64,000 nt of DNA, from assembly GCA_009823505.1 (NCBI GenBank), contig VZQC01006876.1, positions 5,571,501-5,635,500 on the forward strand, in the 5' to 3' direction. A program made the position numbers and the translations under genes. The notes beneath the pieces are model-generated. The model searched no databases and was not told where the DNA came from. It saw nothing but the letters and a program-made list of their open reading frames with translations. This document shows positions 12,271 to 25,201 of this stretch, piece after piece. Origin of the DNA: Rhizomys pruinosus. Lineage: Eukaryota > Chordata > Mammalia > Rodentia > Spalacidae. Position 1 is the stretch's first letter, and every line of letters begins with the position of its first letter.

Positions 12271-12329
12271 TTTTTTTTTTTGTGGTTCTTAGCCTCAGCC
12301 TTTAACGGCTGCGCTATCCCCACAGCCCA
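12271..12329 (-). mobile_element. Short A-tailed tRNA-like retroposon
   Basis: Minus strand: gggctgtggggatagcgcag then about 27 nt and an A11 tail. The head resembles a tRNA or ID-type 5' half with an A-box-like segment. No clear target duplication. The family is not B1 or B2; ID-like or a tRNA-half retroposon are options. Confidence 0.4.
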
Positions 12330-14009
12330 TTGCATTAGTAAGTTTATTTATAAAATAAATGTATTAGATAAATAATATTTTTAATTTTTAATTATTTATG
12401 TGTATTAGTGTTTTGCTTGAGTATATAAAAGTGCATCTATGCATGCAATGCTCATGGAATACAGGAAAAAGCATTTAATACATTTGATTTGGAATTTTAT
12501 TTATTTATTTTTAATTAATTTATTTATTTAATTATATATTTTTTATCAAATCTAGATCCGTGTCCCCCCCATTCCCCCACCCCACCAGAGCTCTTGCATT
12601 CTGCCAAACATGCTTTTCATCTCTTTCTCAATCTTTCTCAATATTCTCCATGTGTATAATTGACTGATTTGAGCAGAAGTTCACTGTTTCAATCACTTCT
12701 TTGATGCAGTCCTTTCGGTTGTTGTTGTTATTGTTGTTGTTGTTTCCAATATGCATCACTCCCAGCTGCTTTGGACAAAAGCTCAAGGGGCCATGCACAA
12801 TAAATACTTTCAACTAGGTAATTGGCACTAGCATACACAGATGAGGGATACCATTCGTCATTTGTTTTTCTGGGACTGTGTTACTTCACTCAGCATGTTG
12901 TCCTCTAGCTCCAGCCATTTTCCTGCAAAGCTCATGATGTCGACTTTCTTTACTGCTGCATAGAAATCCATTGTGTAGATGTACCACATTGTCTCTATCC
13001 ACTCATCAGTTGAGAAGCATTTGGGTTGGTTCCAGCTCCTTGCTATTGTGAAGAGAGCTGAAATAAACATGGACATGCATGTATCTCTGCAGTGGAGTGA
13101 GTCTTGAGGGTACATGCCCAGGAGCCGTATGGCTGGGTCGGGTGGCAATTTCATTCCAAGTCTTCCAAGGGTTCTCCACACTGCTTTCCATAGTGGCTGC
13201 ATGAGTTTACATTCCCACCAACAGTGGATGAGTGTTCCCCTTTCCCCACAACCTCTCCAGCACTTGGTATCATTTGTTTTCTTGATCCTAGCCAGTCTTA
13301 TTGGAGTAAGATGATATCTTAAAGTGGTTTTGATTTGTATTTCCTTAATGATTAGTGATGTTGAACACTTCTTAAGGTGTTTCTCAGCCATCTCTAATTC
13401 TTTACTTGTGAAGTATCTGTCTAGGTTGTTGTCTACATCATGAGTGGGTCATTTGTTTTCTTTCTTCTTTGTTTTATGAGTAGTTTATATATTCTGGAAA
13501 TCAATGCTTTGTCAGATGTTTCTGCAGTGAAGATGCTTCCCACTCTGTGGGATTCCTCACTTCCTTGAGTGTTTCTTTTGATGTACAGAAGCTTTTGATT
13601 TAATGAGGTCCCATTTTCAATTGTGACACTTAGTTCTTGCACAGCTGCTGTCGATTTAGGAAGTATTTTCTTACGACTATGTCTGAGTCTGTGCTAAATT
13701 TTCTTCTATAACCTCCAGATTGGTTTGGGGTGTGTCAATAGAGGTCTGAATCCATCTGGAGTGACTTGATGACAGGGTGAGAGGTGGGGGTTTAGTTCAT
13801 TCTCCTACAAGTAGTGATCCATTTTGCCAACACCACTTGCTGAAGATGTTGTCTTTTCTCCATTGTGTCTTCTTGGCCCTCTGCTGAATATCCACCCAAT
13901 ACCAGGAATACACTTTCTACTCAGCACCCCACAGAACTTCTCCAAAATCTACCACATACTTGGACACAGAAGAACCTCAAAAATATAAAAAGATTGAAAT
14001 GCTGCATTA

Positions 14010-14179
14010 GCCTGGTGGTGGTGGCACATGCCTTTAATCCTCAGCACTTGGGATGCAAAGGCGAGGCAGATCTTTGTGAGTTGAAGGCCAGCCTGTTCCT
14101 ACAGAGCTAGTTCCGGACAGTTGGGGCTACAGGGAGACCCGGTCTCAAAAGACCAAAAAAAAAAAAAAAAAAAAAAAAA
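14010..14179 (+). mobile_element. B1 SINE
   Basis: 7SL-derived monomer (ggtggcacatgcctttaatc ... gagacccggtctc) with a 25-A run in its tail. An approximate duplication (gaaat...tgcatta) flanks it. Inserted in L1. Confidence 0.9.
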
Positions 14180-14190
14180 GAAATAATTTC

Positions 14191-16460
14191 ATGCATTATA
14201 TCAGACCAAAGTGCAATAAAGCTCAACATCAACACCAGGATAAGCCCTACTGCCTACAAGAACACATGGAGACTAAACAACACATTATTAGGCTTTGTTT
14301 TTTTTTTTTTTTTTTGGTATTTTTGAGACAAGATCTCCCTTTTAATACCAGGTGTCCTGGAGCTCGCTCTGTAGACCAGGCTGGCCTTGAACCCACAGAG
14401 ATCCACCTACCTCTGCCTCCCAAATGCTGGATTAAAGGCATGTGCCACCACGCCTGGCTAAACAGCACACTCTTAAATAATGAATGGGTCAAGGAAGAGA
14501 TAAATAAAGAAATGAAAGCATTCCTGGAACTGAATAACAATGACAATGCAGCACAACAAAACCTATGGGATACCTTAAAAGCAGTCCTAAGAGGGAAGTT
14601 TATAGCCCTGGGTGCCTGCATTAGAAAAACAGAAAGAGCACAAGTGAATAATCTAACACTACAGCTAAAAGCATTTGAGAGGAAACAACAGATGAACCCT
14701 AAATTCAACAGACAGGAAGAAATAACAAAAATCAGAGCAGAAATCAATGAAATAGAAACAAAGAAAGCAATACAAAAAATTAATGAATCTAAAAGTTGGT
14801 TCTTTGAAAGAATAAACAAGTTAGACAGACCTCTAGCCCAGTTAACCAAAAGAAAGGAGGAACAACTCCAAATCAATATAATCCATGATGAAAAGGGAAA
14901 TATCACAACATACAAGGAAAAGATCCAGAAAATCATATGGGAATAGTTACAAAAACCTATACTCTACCAAGTTTGAAAACCTAGAAGAAATTGATGAATA
15001 TCTGAAATCCTGGGAATCACCACTGTGCAACCAAGAAGAGATCAACAGCTTAAACAGACCCATAATACATGAAGCAATTGAAAATATAATAAGAAACTTC
15101 CCAACTAAAAAAATCACAGGCCCAGATGGTTTCACGGCAGAATTCTATAAAACATTTCAAAAAGAACTACAACCATTATTAATGAAACTGTTTAGAGGGA
15201 TATAATCAGAGGGAATTTTCCCAAATTCCTTCTATGAAGCCAGCATCACTATATTACCAAAACTAGGCAAAGATACAATTAAAAGGGAGAATTATAGACC
15301 CATCTCCCTAATGAACACAGATGCCAAAATTCTAAACAGGATACTGGAAAATCCATACAGACCCACATCAAGAACATCATCCATCACGACCAAGTTGGAT
15401 TCATATCAGAGATGCAGGGATGGTTCAACATATGAAAATCAATATACATCATCAAACACATAAATGGAATGAAAGACAAAAACCACACCATCATCTCAAT
15501 TGATGCTGAAAAAGCCTTTGACAAAATCCAGCATCCCTTCATGCTTAAAGTCCTAGAAGGAATTGGATTGGAGGGATCATTACTCAATGTAATCAAAACC
15601 ATATACAGGGAACATACAGCCAATATCATCCTAAATGGGGAAATGACAGAAACATTCCCTTTAAAGGTAGGAACCAGGCAAGGCTGCCCCCTGTCACACT
15701 CTTCTTCAATATAGTGCTTGAAACACTTGCTAGAGCAATAAGGCAAGAAAAGGAAATTAAATGAGTGCTAATTGGAAAAGAGGAATTCAAGCTATCCCTA
15801 TTTGCTGATGATATGATTGTTTACTTAAGGTATGCTGAAAACTCCATCAGAAAACTCTGAGAAATGATTAACAGCTTCAGCAAAGTGGCAGGATACAAAA
15901 TTAACATAAAAAAAATCAAGGGCTTTTCTTTACACCAAGAACTAGCAACTGGAGAAAGAATTCAAAGAGACCTTCCCACTCACAATAGCCTCAAAAACAG
16001 TAAAATACCTAGGGACAAACCTAACCAAAGACACCAAAGATCTCTACAACAAAAATTTTAAACCTTTAAAGAAAAAAAATTGAAGAAGACATCAGAAGAT
16101 GGAAAAGCCTCCCATGCTTATGGATTGGGAAATTTAACATTGTAAAAATGTCCATTCTACTGAAACTCTTGTATAGATTTAGTGCAATCCCAATCAAAAT
16201 CCCTGAGTTTCTTCACAGGATTGGAAAAAAAGTCCTTAAATTCATTTGGAGAAATAAAAGACCCCGAATAGCCAAAACAACCCTGAGCAAAAAGAGCTAC
16301 ACAGGCGGAATCTCTATACCAGACTTCAAACTATACTACAGGGCTATAGTCATAAAAACAGCCTGGTACTGGCACAAAAACAGACCTGTTGACCAATGGA
16401 ACAAAACCGAAGATCCAAACCTGAGCACATACAATTTCAACCATCTCATATTTGATTTGG
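14191..16460 (+). pseudogene. L1 ORF2 (RT region), broken
   Basis: Plus-strand frames of 251, 106, 81, 65 and 106 codons together cover the ORF2p segment from after the endonuclease through RT. Recognisable are [47 protein letters not shown] and FADDM (YADD-type catalytic box). The first frame starts within inserted B1 sequence, so its N-terminal 90 or so residues are not L1. Stops and shifts separate the frames, so there is no active enzyme. Confidence 0.88.
14291..14458 (-). mobile_element. B1 SINE
   Basis: Antisense B1 with a 20-T tail at left. The duplication taaaca.cacact.tta (14274-14290 and 14459-14475) is L1 sequence, showing insertion into the L1. Confidence 0.92.
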
Positions 16461-16474
16461 AGTTTTAAATTTTC

Positions 16475-16548
16475 ATTAGCTGCCATGTGGGTGCTGGAAA
16501 CCAAAGCTGGATCTTCTGCAAGAGCAAACAATGCTTTTTAACTTATCA
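16475..16548 (-). mobile_element. B2 SINE fragment
   Basis: Antisense B2 middle and head part: gctgccatgtgggtgctgga through ttctgcaagagcaaac. Confidence 0.7.
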
Positions 16549-16666
16549 CTTATTTTCCAACCAGAACGGTTTATTTTTGCAGTGATGAATTCACAAATCA
16601 GGTGTATTTTGATTCAGTAGAAACTGAAAGTTCTCCCCTACTCACTCAATATCTGCCCTGTAGTAG

Positions 16667-17062
16667 TGTCCTAGTCACTTTCAGTTGGTGTGATAAAACA
16701 CTAACCAAAAGCAATTTGGACAAGAAATGGTTCATATGGCTTACATGTCCTAGTCATAGTTAATTATTGAGGGAATCTAGAGCAAGAACATGGATGGAAA
16801 CTGAAGGCCAAAACAAAACACAGAACAAGGAACAATACTGCTTACTGGCTTGCTCTTTGAGCCTGTGCTCAGTTTGCTTTCCACAACAACCTGGGGACAC
16901 TTGCCTAGGGTGTTATCATCCACAATGGGCTGGGATCTTCCACATCATTCAACAATGAAGAAAAATTGTTTATAGGCCATCAATGGAGGATATACTTCAG
17001 GTGAGTTTCTCTCTTACCAGTTGTGTCAAGTTGAAAGGAAAAGCTATCTAGCAAAAACAGCA
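16667..17062 (-). mobile_element. MT-type MaLR LTR, diverged
   Basis: Same layout as the better LTRs at 34821-35228 and 37822-38187 (tgataaaacactaaccaaaa ... tgtcaagttga). No internal region beside it, so it is a solo LTR or fragment. Confidence 0.65.
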
Positions 17063-17099
17063 TACAGACAGAGCTCCATTGTCTATATTTAACCATTTG

Positions 17100-17530
17100 T
17101 CTTATATAGTTATGGTCCAAACTCCTGGAACCCTAACAGTGGTTAAAATGGGTGGAGGGTATGTATTCATATTTTAGAGTAACATAAAATTTAAGGGAAA
17201 ATGTGAACTCCTAAACATTCTTTGGAATTAATATACAGTTTATTTTCAGAGTTCATAATTTATATATATGGCATATAGTCCTCCAAAATAGGCATATTTT
17301 GGAGAAATAAAAGGGGAGGGAACAACAAAAGTACTGGGTCAAAGAAGTGACTGAAACAGTCAACTTCTGCCCAAAACACTAAACCTCTGTAGAGAAAAAC
17401 TTTAAAAAGACTGAGAAAAGATGGAAGACTTGTATGGCAGAATGCATGAACTGGGATGGAAAGGGGAAAGTGTCTAAATTGGACTGAGAAATGATGTATG
17501 AAACACACAAAATATCAATTATATTTAAAA
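17100..17530 (+). mobile_element. L1 3' UTR fragment
   Basis: Parallels the 3' UTR at 19670-19890: attttagagtaacataaaat, then tatggcagaatgcatgaact, then ctgagaaatgatgtatgaaa, ending in A-rich sequence. Confidence 0.7.
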
Positions 17531-18230
17531 AAATAATTTGGCTGCTGTACTTCATTGAGACTTAGCTATGAGTTAAGGGATAAATTGTTATTTTACACTT
17601 GGTTTATATAATTAGATTTTTGCAATCTTTTCAATATAATCATGCAGCATTAGACTAAACATAGTAATATGATAAATTAATTTGATCAATTAACTTTATT
17701 TTATTCTATTACATTACCAAGCATGTCCTTTGGCTGATCACAATGAAGAATATGATATTGAGGAAATTTCCTTCCCTTTCCAGAGATACTAGGATCTTTA
17801 GTATGTGACCATTTTATCAAGGGAGGTGGGCTGACAATCCATTTCTTTTATTTTCATGTGTGTATGTCTTCTTGTATTGGGTATTTTCTTATTTTTTCAC
17901 GATTTTTTATGTGAAAAGTTTACATGATTATGAACTTCACAGAATTCCCAATTGTCCCGTGATTCCTCTAATTCCTCGATGCTTTTTCACTCTCTATATT
18001 TCTAGTCCTCTTTGATCATTACTGTCACATATTCACCCATTCAGTGGTGCCCCTGTCAATACTTGTGTTTAAAACTTTCCACTTGGAGGTAGATAAGCTC
18101 TTAGGGAGCTAGTCAAGGAAAAACAAATGTTTCAACAAAACATGTTGCATTCTACTTAATGTATTCTAATCCATAAGTCAAGGAATTTCCTTGCATAATA
18201 CCACTAAAATAAGTTTAATTTACTTTCAAT
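17531..18230. other. AT-rich stretch, no feature seen
   Basis: No recognisable repeat or coding signal. Confidence 0.35.
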
Positions 18231-18231
18231 T

Positions 18232-19925
18232 TTTATCAATCCTTAAACTCATATGGAAAAACAAAAGACCCTGAATAGCTAAAGAAATCCTGAGTGAAAA
18301 ATTCAATACATGTGGAATTGCTCTACCAGACTTCAAGCTATATTACAGGGCCATAGTCATAAAGACAGCCTGGTACTGGCACAAAAACAGACCCACTGAC
18401 CGATGGAACAAGATTGAAGATCCAAACTTGTGCTCATACAATATCAGCTACCTCATATTTGACAAAGGTGCAAAAAAAAACCTCAATGGAAGAAGGATAT
18501 CATCTTCAGCAAGTGCTGCTGACAAAACTGGATCACCATTTGTACAAGAACAAAATTAAATCCCTACCTCTTGCCCTGTACAAAATCAAGTCCAAGTAGA
18601 TCAAAGATCTCAACATAAAACCTGAAATTCTGAGGGTAATAAAAGAAAAAGTTGGTAACAACCTACAAGACATAGGTATAGGAAAACTTTCTAAATCAGA
18701 CAGCAGCTACACAAGAAATATGGTCAACAGTTGACAAATCGAACCTCATCAAACTTAAGAGCTTTTGCACAGCAAAAGAAACAATTAAGGAAATATAGAG
18801 GAAATCCACAGAGTGGGAGGAAATCTTCACCAGTGATTCATCTGACAGAGCATTAACATCAAGAATATATAGAGTACTCAAAAAACAAAGAAGTAAGAAA
18901 ACAAATGACCTACTCAAAAGATGAAGTAATGAGCTGAACAGAGACTTCCCCTGTGAGGAAAGATTTCTGAGAAACATCTTAAAAAATGTTCCACATCATT
19001 AATAATTAAAGAAATGCAAATTAAAACCACTCTCAAATATCCCCTTACTCTGATACAACTGGCTAAGATCAAGAAAACAAAAGACACCAAATGGTGGAGA
19101 GGTTGTGGGGAAAGAGATACACTCATCCTCTGCTGGTGGGAGTGTAAACTTGGACAACCATTATAGAAAGCAGTGTGGAGAACCCTTAAAAGACTCCAAA
19201 TGAGCTTACCACCTGACCCAGACATACCACTCCTGGCTATATACCCACAAGACTCATCCTATAGCAAAGATACATGCACATCTATGTTTATTGCAGCTCT
19301 TTTCACAATAGCAAAGAGCTGGAACCAACCCAAATACCCCTCAACTGACGAGTGGATGACAAAAATGTAGTACATCTACACAATGGAGTACTACTCAGTG
19401 GTAAAGAAAGATGACATCATGAACTTCGCAGGTAAATGGATGGAACTAAAATTCATTATGCTGAGTGAAGTAACACAGTCCCAGATAAACAATAAGCGAA
19501 TGGTCTCCCTCATTTATGGATGCTAATACCAAATCCCTAGATGAAAGGCAAGCTGAACAACATTATTGTTATATTTCTTTTTATCTGAGAGCAACTATGT
19601 TGTTATAATGTAAATCCCTTAACGGGCTCTGGAATCCATCCTCCACTTGCTCTCAGACTCTGTAATTACTGTATATGAGTGGAAAGTATATATGCATATT
19701 CTAGAGTAATATAAAATTAAAGGAAGAAAATGTGAATTCCTAAACATAAAAAAGATTGAAAGAAAGAGACAGGATAGTTAAGGCAGAGTGCAAGATCTGA
19801 GGCGGGGTGGGCAGAAGGGAAAGGGAATATGTCTAAACTGAACTGAGAAATGATGTCTGAAATACACTAAACATCAATAAAAGCATAAAAATAAATAATA
19901 AATACATAAGTACATAAATCAAAAA
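18232..19925 (+). mobile_element. LINE-1, 5' truncated (ORF2 3' end and 3' UTR)
   Basis: Begins inside ORF2 (tcatatggaaaaacaaaaga), includes the C-terminal region with conserved stretches such as AALFTIAKSWNQPKYPSTDEW, and ends with a 3' UTR, AATAAA-like motifs and an A-rich tail. Stops interrupt ORF2. Not inverted, unlike the copies at 5.3 and 12.5 kb, so it is a useful reference for them. Confidence 0.9.
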
Positions 19926-19964
19926 AATAAATTACACACCACAAAAAGTGGACATCTTTGTTTA

Positions 19965-20880
19965 TCTGAAGATGTTTATTGAAGCTTTGTGCATTTCATA
20001 CAAAATTTCTAATCAAATGTAGACCCTAGACCCATTCCCACTTCCTTTCCTCCCCCCACCCCACCAGAGCTCATGCATTCTGCCAAACAGGTTTTTCATC
20101 TTTTTCTCAATCTCCTTTAAAATTTTCAATGCAGAAGTTTACTGTTTTGAGCAGAATTTCACCATTTCAGTCAGTTCTTTGACCCAGTCTTTGTTGTTGC
20201 TGTTCCTTCCAATCTGCATAGCTCTGAAATATGCATATATTCATGTCACATATATCTTTTAGCATCTTCAGCTTCTGATTTCTTTTTTTTTTTAATTAGG
20301 CTGAAAAATGTCATGTTTGAAGGCTCCTCCTTGGCAAACCCAAACAATCATCAGTTCTGCCCTTTTGCTTCACACTGGGGTTTTCCCTTCCCATTTTCAC
20401 TAAACGAGGTCCAGTACACACCACATCCTGTCTTGATCCTCTTGTACTGGTTTCTGTGATACATCCTGAGTAGTCCAACAATGGCAATCAATACTCTGAA
20501 GAGGCTGAAACTCTAGTAGCAGCTCAGTCCACAAGCTGGATGTCTGCAGTCCCCATCTGGCGCTGAAGATTTGGAGGATTCTTGGAGAGACATGAGTCTT
20601 CAGTCCATATCAGAAAGTTGCAAAGCTGTGTCTCATGTCTTGGAAGGTTGGCAAAAGCAGTGGCAGCCACAGGGTAGCTGCACTTGACAGTAAAACAGGC
20701 AAAACAACTATGGTCTTTTTTTTTTTTTTTTTTCTTTTTGTCTTTTTACTAAGATCTTAAATTTTATACCTGAAGTACAATTTCTCAGGCCTTACTAATT
20801 ATTGATTTCTGGTTATACTTTCCTTTTGGACACTTAAGGCCACACTGTTAGTCCAGATTAATATGACAAGTTAAAAAAAT
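19965..20880 (-). mobile_element. LINE-1 3'-UTR-only insertion
   Basis: Antisense. It matches the long 3' UTR at 44275-45140 block by block (ccaccagagctcatgcattc; ctccttggcaaacccaa; ggaggattcttggagagaca; tttgtctttttactaagatc). No ORF2 sequence, so the copy is truncated within the 3' UTR. Confidence 0.75.
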
Positions 20881-23800
20881 AAAGCACTCCATTAATATTT
20901 TTCTCAACTTTGGATAATCAGTAAATGGGTGGGCACTTGTTCCCATAATTGCTTATGAAATTTAGTAAGGAACTTACTGCTAGTTAATTACTTGTAGTAT
21001 AATAATTTAATATATAATATATAATAATATAATAATTCCTAAATAAAACAGATTGGCATATCAGAAATATTAGTTAAAATATGCTGTAATTTTATTACAC
21101 TAAAACAGCAAAACACTGATTTTTTTTTCTCAAAATCATCTATTTACTATAATACACATAAGGAACCTTAAAATTGCAATATGGAGCTTACAACATTGAC
21201 CAAAGAATTTCTTCCTTACTACACAAAATATGACCTAGCAATTGAAAACAAACCATTTTTCACTTTCCAGAAAAACACATGGTATGGTTTGATAATGAAC
21301 GAATTTTGAATACAGCCCAACTAAATTTACCTGTATCATCCATCTATTTAATAAGTTTTGTCATAATTTAGTTTTCTGGTTGTTATCTTCCTTAACAAAA
21401 TATTTAACCCCCAAAGCAGCAGTCACTTATAGCAACTCTGGTACCAACATGAAAGTGAGTTGATAATGTGATGCAAAGGATCGTTATCACCAACTCATTT
21501 CTCTATGGTCTGTAATGAAATGTTTTGTATACAGTTAATTCTGTAAACAGATGCATGTTGAAAAGATCTATGATGGTCTTGTAATCTTAATCTAATATAT
21601 TTTAGATATTTTAATTTTTTTCCCTCTTGGGGAATACATTTAGTATAGTGTAGAAAAATACTTCATGACATTTTCATATAAGGTTATATAACTTTTCATA
21701 CATGAACATGAAATTTGTTGTAGAAAATTCTTTAAACCAAACATTTTAATCTAGGCCTTCAATTTAATCTGAGTTCCTTGAATCTATTTTTATGTGGCCC
21801 TTGAGACTATATCCCAAAAAATATCCATTGCTAATATAGCAATAAAAATACTTTGGGTACTGACAGACTCCTTGGAGTGTGTATATATAAAACCATAAAC
21901 TTGTATTCATATTCTTTTCTGTGATGTGTTGTACTACAATCCAAACTGGCTTTTGTACCTTTTTTTTTTTTTTTTAGACCATTTTTTTTTTCCTGGTTTT
22001 TGTTTGTTTGTCTTTCCTTTCATGTTGGTACCAAAACACTGATTTTTATTCCAATTCTCCTTCCTTGTTACTTTTTACTTGGTTGAAGTATGTATTACTG
22101 TTGACAAATTTTGAAGATGGTGTGCACACATTCCTTCTCAGGAGGCGGATGATTTTCCATATGTCATAGACACAAATCTCAGGTACTGAATAAACATGTC
22201 TAAGTTGAAAACTCAACATAGAGAAAACATCTCTGGAATGGATGTGGCATAGAAGGAACCAAATGTCTAGTAATCCATACCTCTACATGAGGAGGAGTAA
22301 ATGCACATGAATTATTTGCTTACAGAAAATTATTCTTAATAGAAATGCTGTTCTTATAATAAAAACTTACTTTTGTCCAAAAATACATATGATCTAAAAT
22401 TTACAAACACAAATATAAGGGTTATATTTCATGATTTATTATTCAAAACCTAGCTTTCAAAAAATATTTTGATAGATCATCGGTCACCCAGCAGTGAATA
22501 CAATACCAGCCTCTTAAATTGAGTTGACGATTTGACTTCTTGGTGAACTATTTGAGTTAATGGCTTTGTCTCTCTACCTTACTGACAGAACTATTGAAAA
22601 GAGATACTGGTTTCCACCACATACTGCTATTTAGCATAAAATTAAATTATAAAAAAAGAGAAGTAGTGTATATTAAGGGTGATTTTCCAGGAAATAGAGC
22701 AATTATACATTTAAATAAGGTAGTCAAAATAAAGTTTGACACAGCACTCCAGTGCTTATGTAAAGATCACTCACACTTATTTCCCTAGATTTCAGAATGT
22801 AGATTTAGTGCATTTCACACAGTCTTGTAAGTCATCACTCTATTGCCCATGTGTATTAAAGACTAGTTCTGCTGTCTTTCCCTTTACTTCTCTGATAGTG
22901 TTTGTTTCATAGTCATGTCTTGTTCATATATGTCAGGAGTCATTTAATGGTGGTATTACTGGTGTCACGAATGGGTATGATTCCTTCCATTCCAAGGTAT
23001 TAAGGATGTGTACCAGCCTCTCTGATCCCTACACCCTAGACGTCATTGGCATCCATTGCCATCAGCTTTGATGTGTTTCTAGACCCGATATTTCCAAATA
23101 TTTTCTTCTTCAGGAAGGGAAACATTTTCATTAAAATTACTACTGTATAGAATTTTCTGGATTGTCCTATTGGCACATTGTTTTCTTCATTTCATTGTAG
23201 TTAGAGAATAATTAAGTAAGCTAGTCTCATACACTATGATCATAACACATTAGTTGGAAAAATCCTTGGCTCTGAAGTGACAGGACTTTGTGGATGTTAA
23301 TCTAATTTGCATTCTTTTTTGCTATTCCTATTAAATTTACTTTTTGCATATTTAAAATAGAAACCTTAAATATCACAAAACTTAATCATGCAAACTTCCA
23401 GTGAGATCAAAGTCAAGTCAGTAATTAGTCCACGTCCTTCACAACGGAACTTGAGAAATTGAAGTAGAGAAAATTATTCCAGAATGTTTAGAAAGTTCAT
23501 AACCTTAGTGGTTGGTACAAAACTTACTTCAGGCATTGCTTCCCATTGATTTCACTGAGTTCCATCCTTACTGTGTAAGGTTTCAGGTTTCATAAGTGCC
23601 ATTCTATCTTTACAGGTGCTTCTCAAAAGTAATTGCTATTTTTATGGGTAATTACCATTTATATAATTAGAACAGGAACATTGGTAATTTAAAAGATGGC
23701 TAGAGTTGAACAGTGACATTCTGAAGAATGACACTGCCATCATGCTTCTGACATTTTCTTAAACACATGACAAAGTGGGGAAAATGGGCGAGTAATTGTT

Positions 23801-24922
23801 AAAATAGAGTATGATTTCAAAGATTGTCTTCATTAGTTTAGAAGTCCAGTGGAAGTATTATGTTGCAATTTTCTGATATTTAAGCCCTGATATCTGCATA
23901 TTTTGTGACCGCTATTCAAATTAATGTCTGCTATAGGTTAATGTTGTGGTTTTATTTTTTGAAGGAATTAATTGCTTGGCTCTGAGTACCCTAAATAGCA
24001 ATCCTGCCCGTTATTGCCAGTGTGCTGGCCCCAGTCTGATGGAGCTCCCCTGTTGTCTCGTCCACCTGTTCTAAATTGACATCCAAATGCTCTTTCCCTG
24101 GGGCTTCTTTTATAATATTGGTTGTGAAGAACAGTGATATCTACTCCCAGTTTTGACATTCTACTAAGATCTTTGCTAGGATCTGAGGCCATTATAATGT
24201 CCTTTCAGCAGTAATTGAGGTTACTTTATTTAAACTACCTTAAGTTTTCTGTGAATACACCCACTTGGGGTATGTAATATAGCAAAATGCTAACTGAATT
24301 CAAACATTAGCACACAAATATGCATATACACATAAATATATATATTACTTATGGAATGAATTGAATGCATCTGTTATATATTTTCCATGTTAAATGAAAT
24401 AGTATAATAAATCATGCTAATTTAAAAATTGCCAAATCATTGTGTTTTTTTCAAAGACAGTAATTTTCTAGAAACATACAAGTACAATAGCAACCAAATA
24501 TGAAAGGTCCAAAACAAAGACATTTTAATATGTAAAACACTCATCATTCTAATTAAATTGCTGTCCTGCCTGCAATTTGTACTGAATTTTCCATCTTTCT
24601 CATATCTGAAAGGACATATTCCCTTTTTAAATTTAAGAACAAACTTGCCTCAGGATTGGGAGACTATTGAACCAACAATATTCAACATTTCCAGGAGGAA
24701 GTGAACTTATACAGAGTGAAGTCTTGGCATGCAGGGGAATTGGTACCTATTTCTCCATCCCATGTATACCAAACTCCCAGAGGCAGAATGACCTTATATA
24801 AAATCTCATTGTAATTTCCTGTAGATTATGCACATCCTTTTATAACTTGAAATGATTACTATCTTTTCTTATAATGCCAATTGCAGTTGTTTTATATGAA
24901 GAATTATTAAACTATATCATTT
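20881..24922. other. Four kb of AT-rich DNA without a gene
   Basis: No SINE, LTR or L1 recognised. A 74-codon reverse frame at 24192-23968 is followed on the minus strand by an AATAAA (about 23957-23952), so an old retrocopy is possible, but I do not recognise the peptide. Poly-T runs occur at 21960 and 21984. Confidence 0.4.
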
Positions 24923-24934
24923 AAAGAATAATGA

Positions 24935-25189
24935 GGGGTCTGGAGAGATGACCTAGCGGTTAGGAGCACAGACTGCTCTTGCAGAGGACCCGGGTTCGAT
25001 CCCCAGCACCCACATGGCGGCCGAGAACTGTCTGAAACTCCAATTCCAGGAGAACTCCAGCTCCAGGGGAATCCGAGACCCTCTTCTGACCTCCGTGGCA
25101 TTGCACGACACGGGTGCACAGACTTGCTTGCAGACAGTACATTCATACTCATACAGAAATAAATAAAATTAATAATAAAAATATTAAAA
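24935..25189 (+). mobile_element. B2 SINE
   Basis: Well-preserved A and B boxes (gagagatgacctagcgg, gggttcgatcccc) and an AATAAAATTAATAA tail. Perfect duplication aaagaataatga at 24923-24934 and 25190-25201. The 81- and 60-codon reverse frames are shadows of it. Confidence 0.95.
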
Positions 25190-25201
25190 AAAGAATAATG
25201 A

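Larger units (their letters stand above)
12491..16464 (-). mobile_element. LINE-1 with 2.6 kb inverted 5' segment
   Basis: 12491-13889 is antisense L1: 3' UTR (T-rich left end), then the ORF2 C-terminal end. From about 13890 the L1 switches to sense and runs through the endonuclease-RT linker and RT (FADDMIVYL at about 15801-15827) to about 16457. There it stops at the same ORF2 point (..catctcatatttga) where the antisense part begins. On the minus strand this is a 5' inverted segment followed by the normal 3' end, as twin priming gives. Two B1s later inserted. ORF2 has several stops and frameshifts. Confidence 0.9.

Noticed and set aside
14191..14946. 251-codon frame as a gene
   Set aside because: Its N-terminal part is B1 sequence and the rest is L1 ORF2; the reverse 229-codon frame is its shadow.
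24935..25189. tRNA gene
   Set aside because: The A and B boxes belong to B2 SINEs here and at the other B2 sites; there is no complete cloverleaf.
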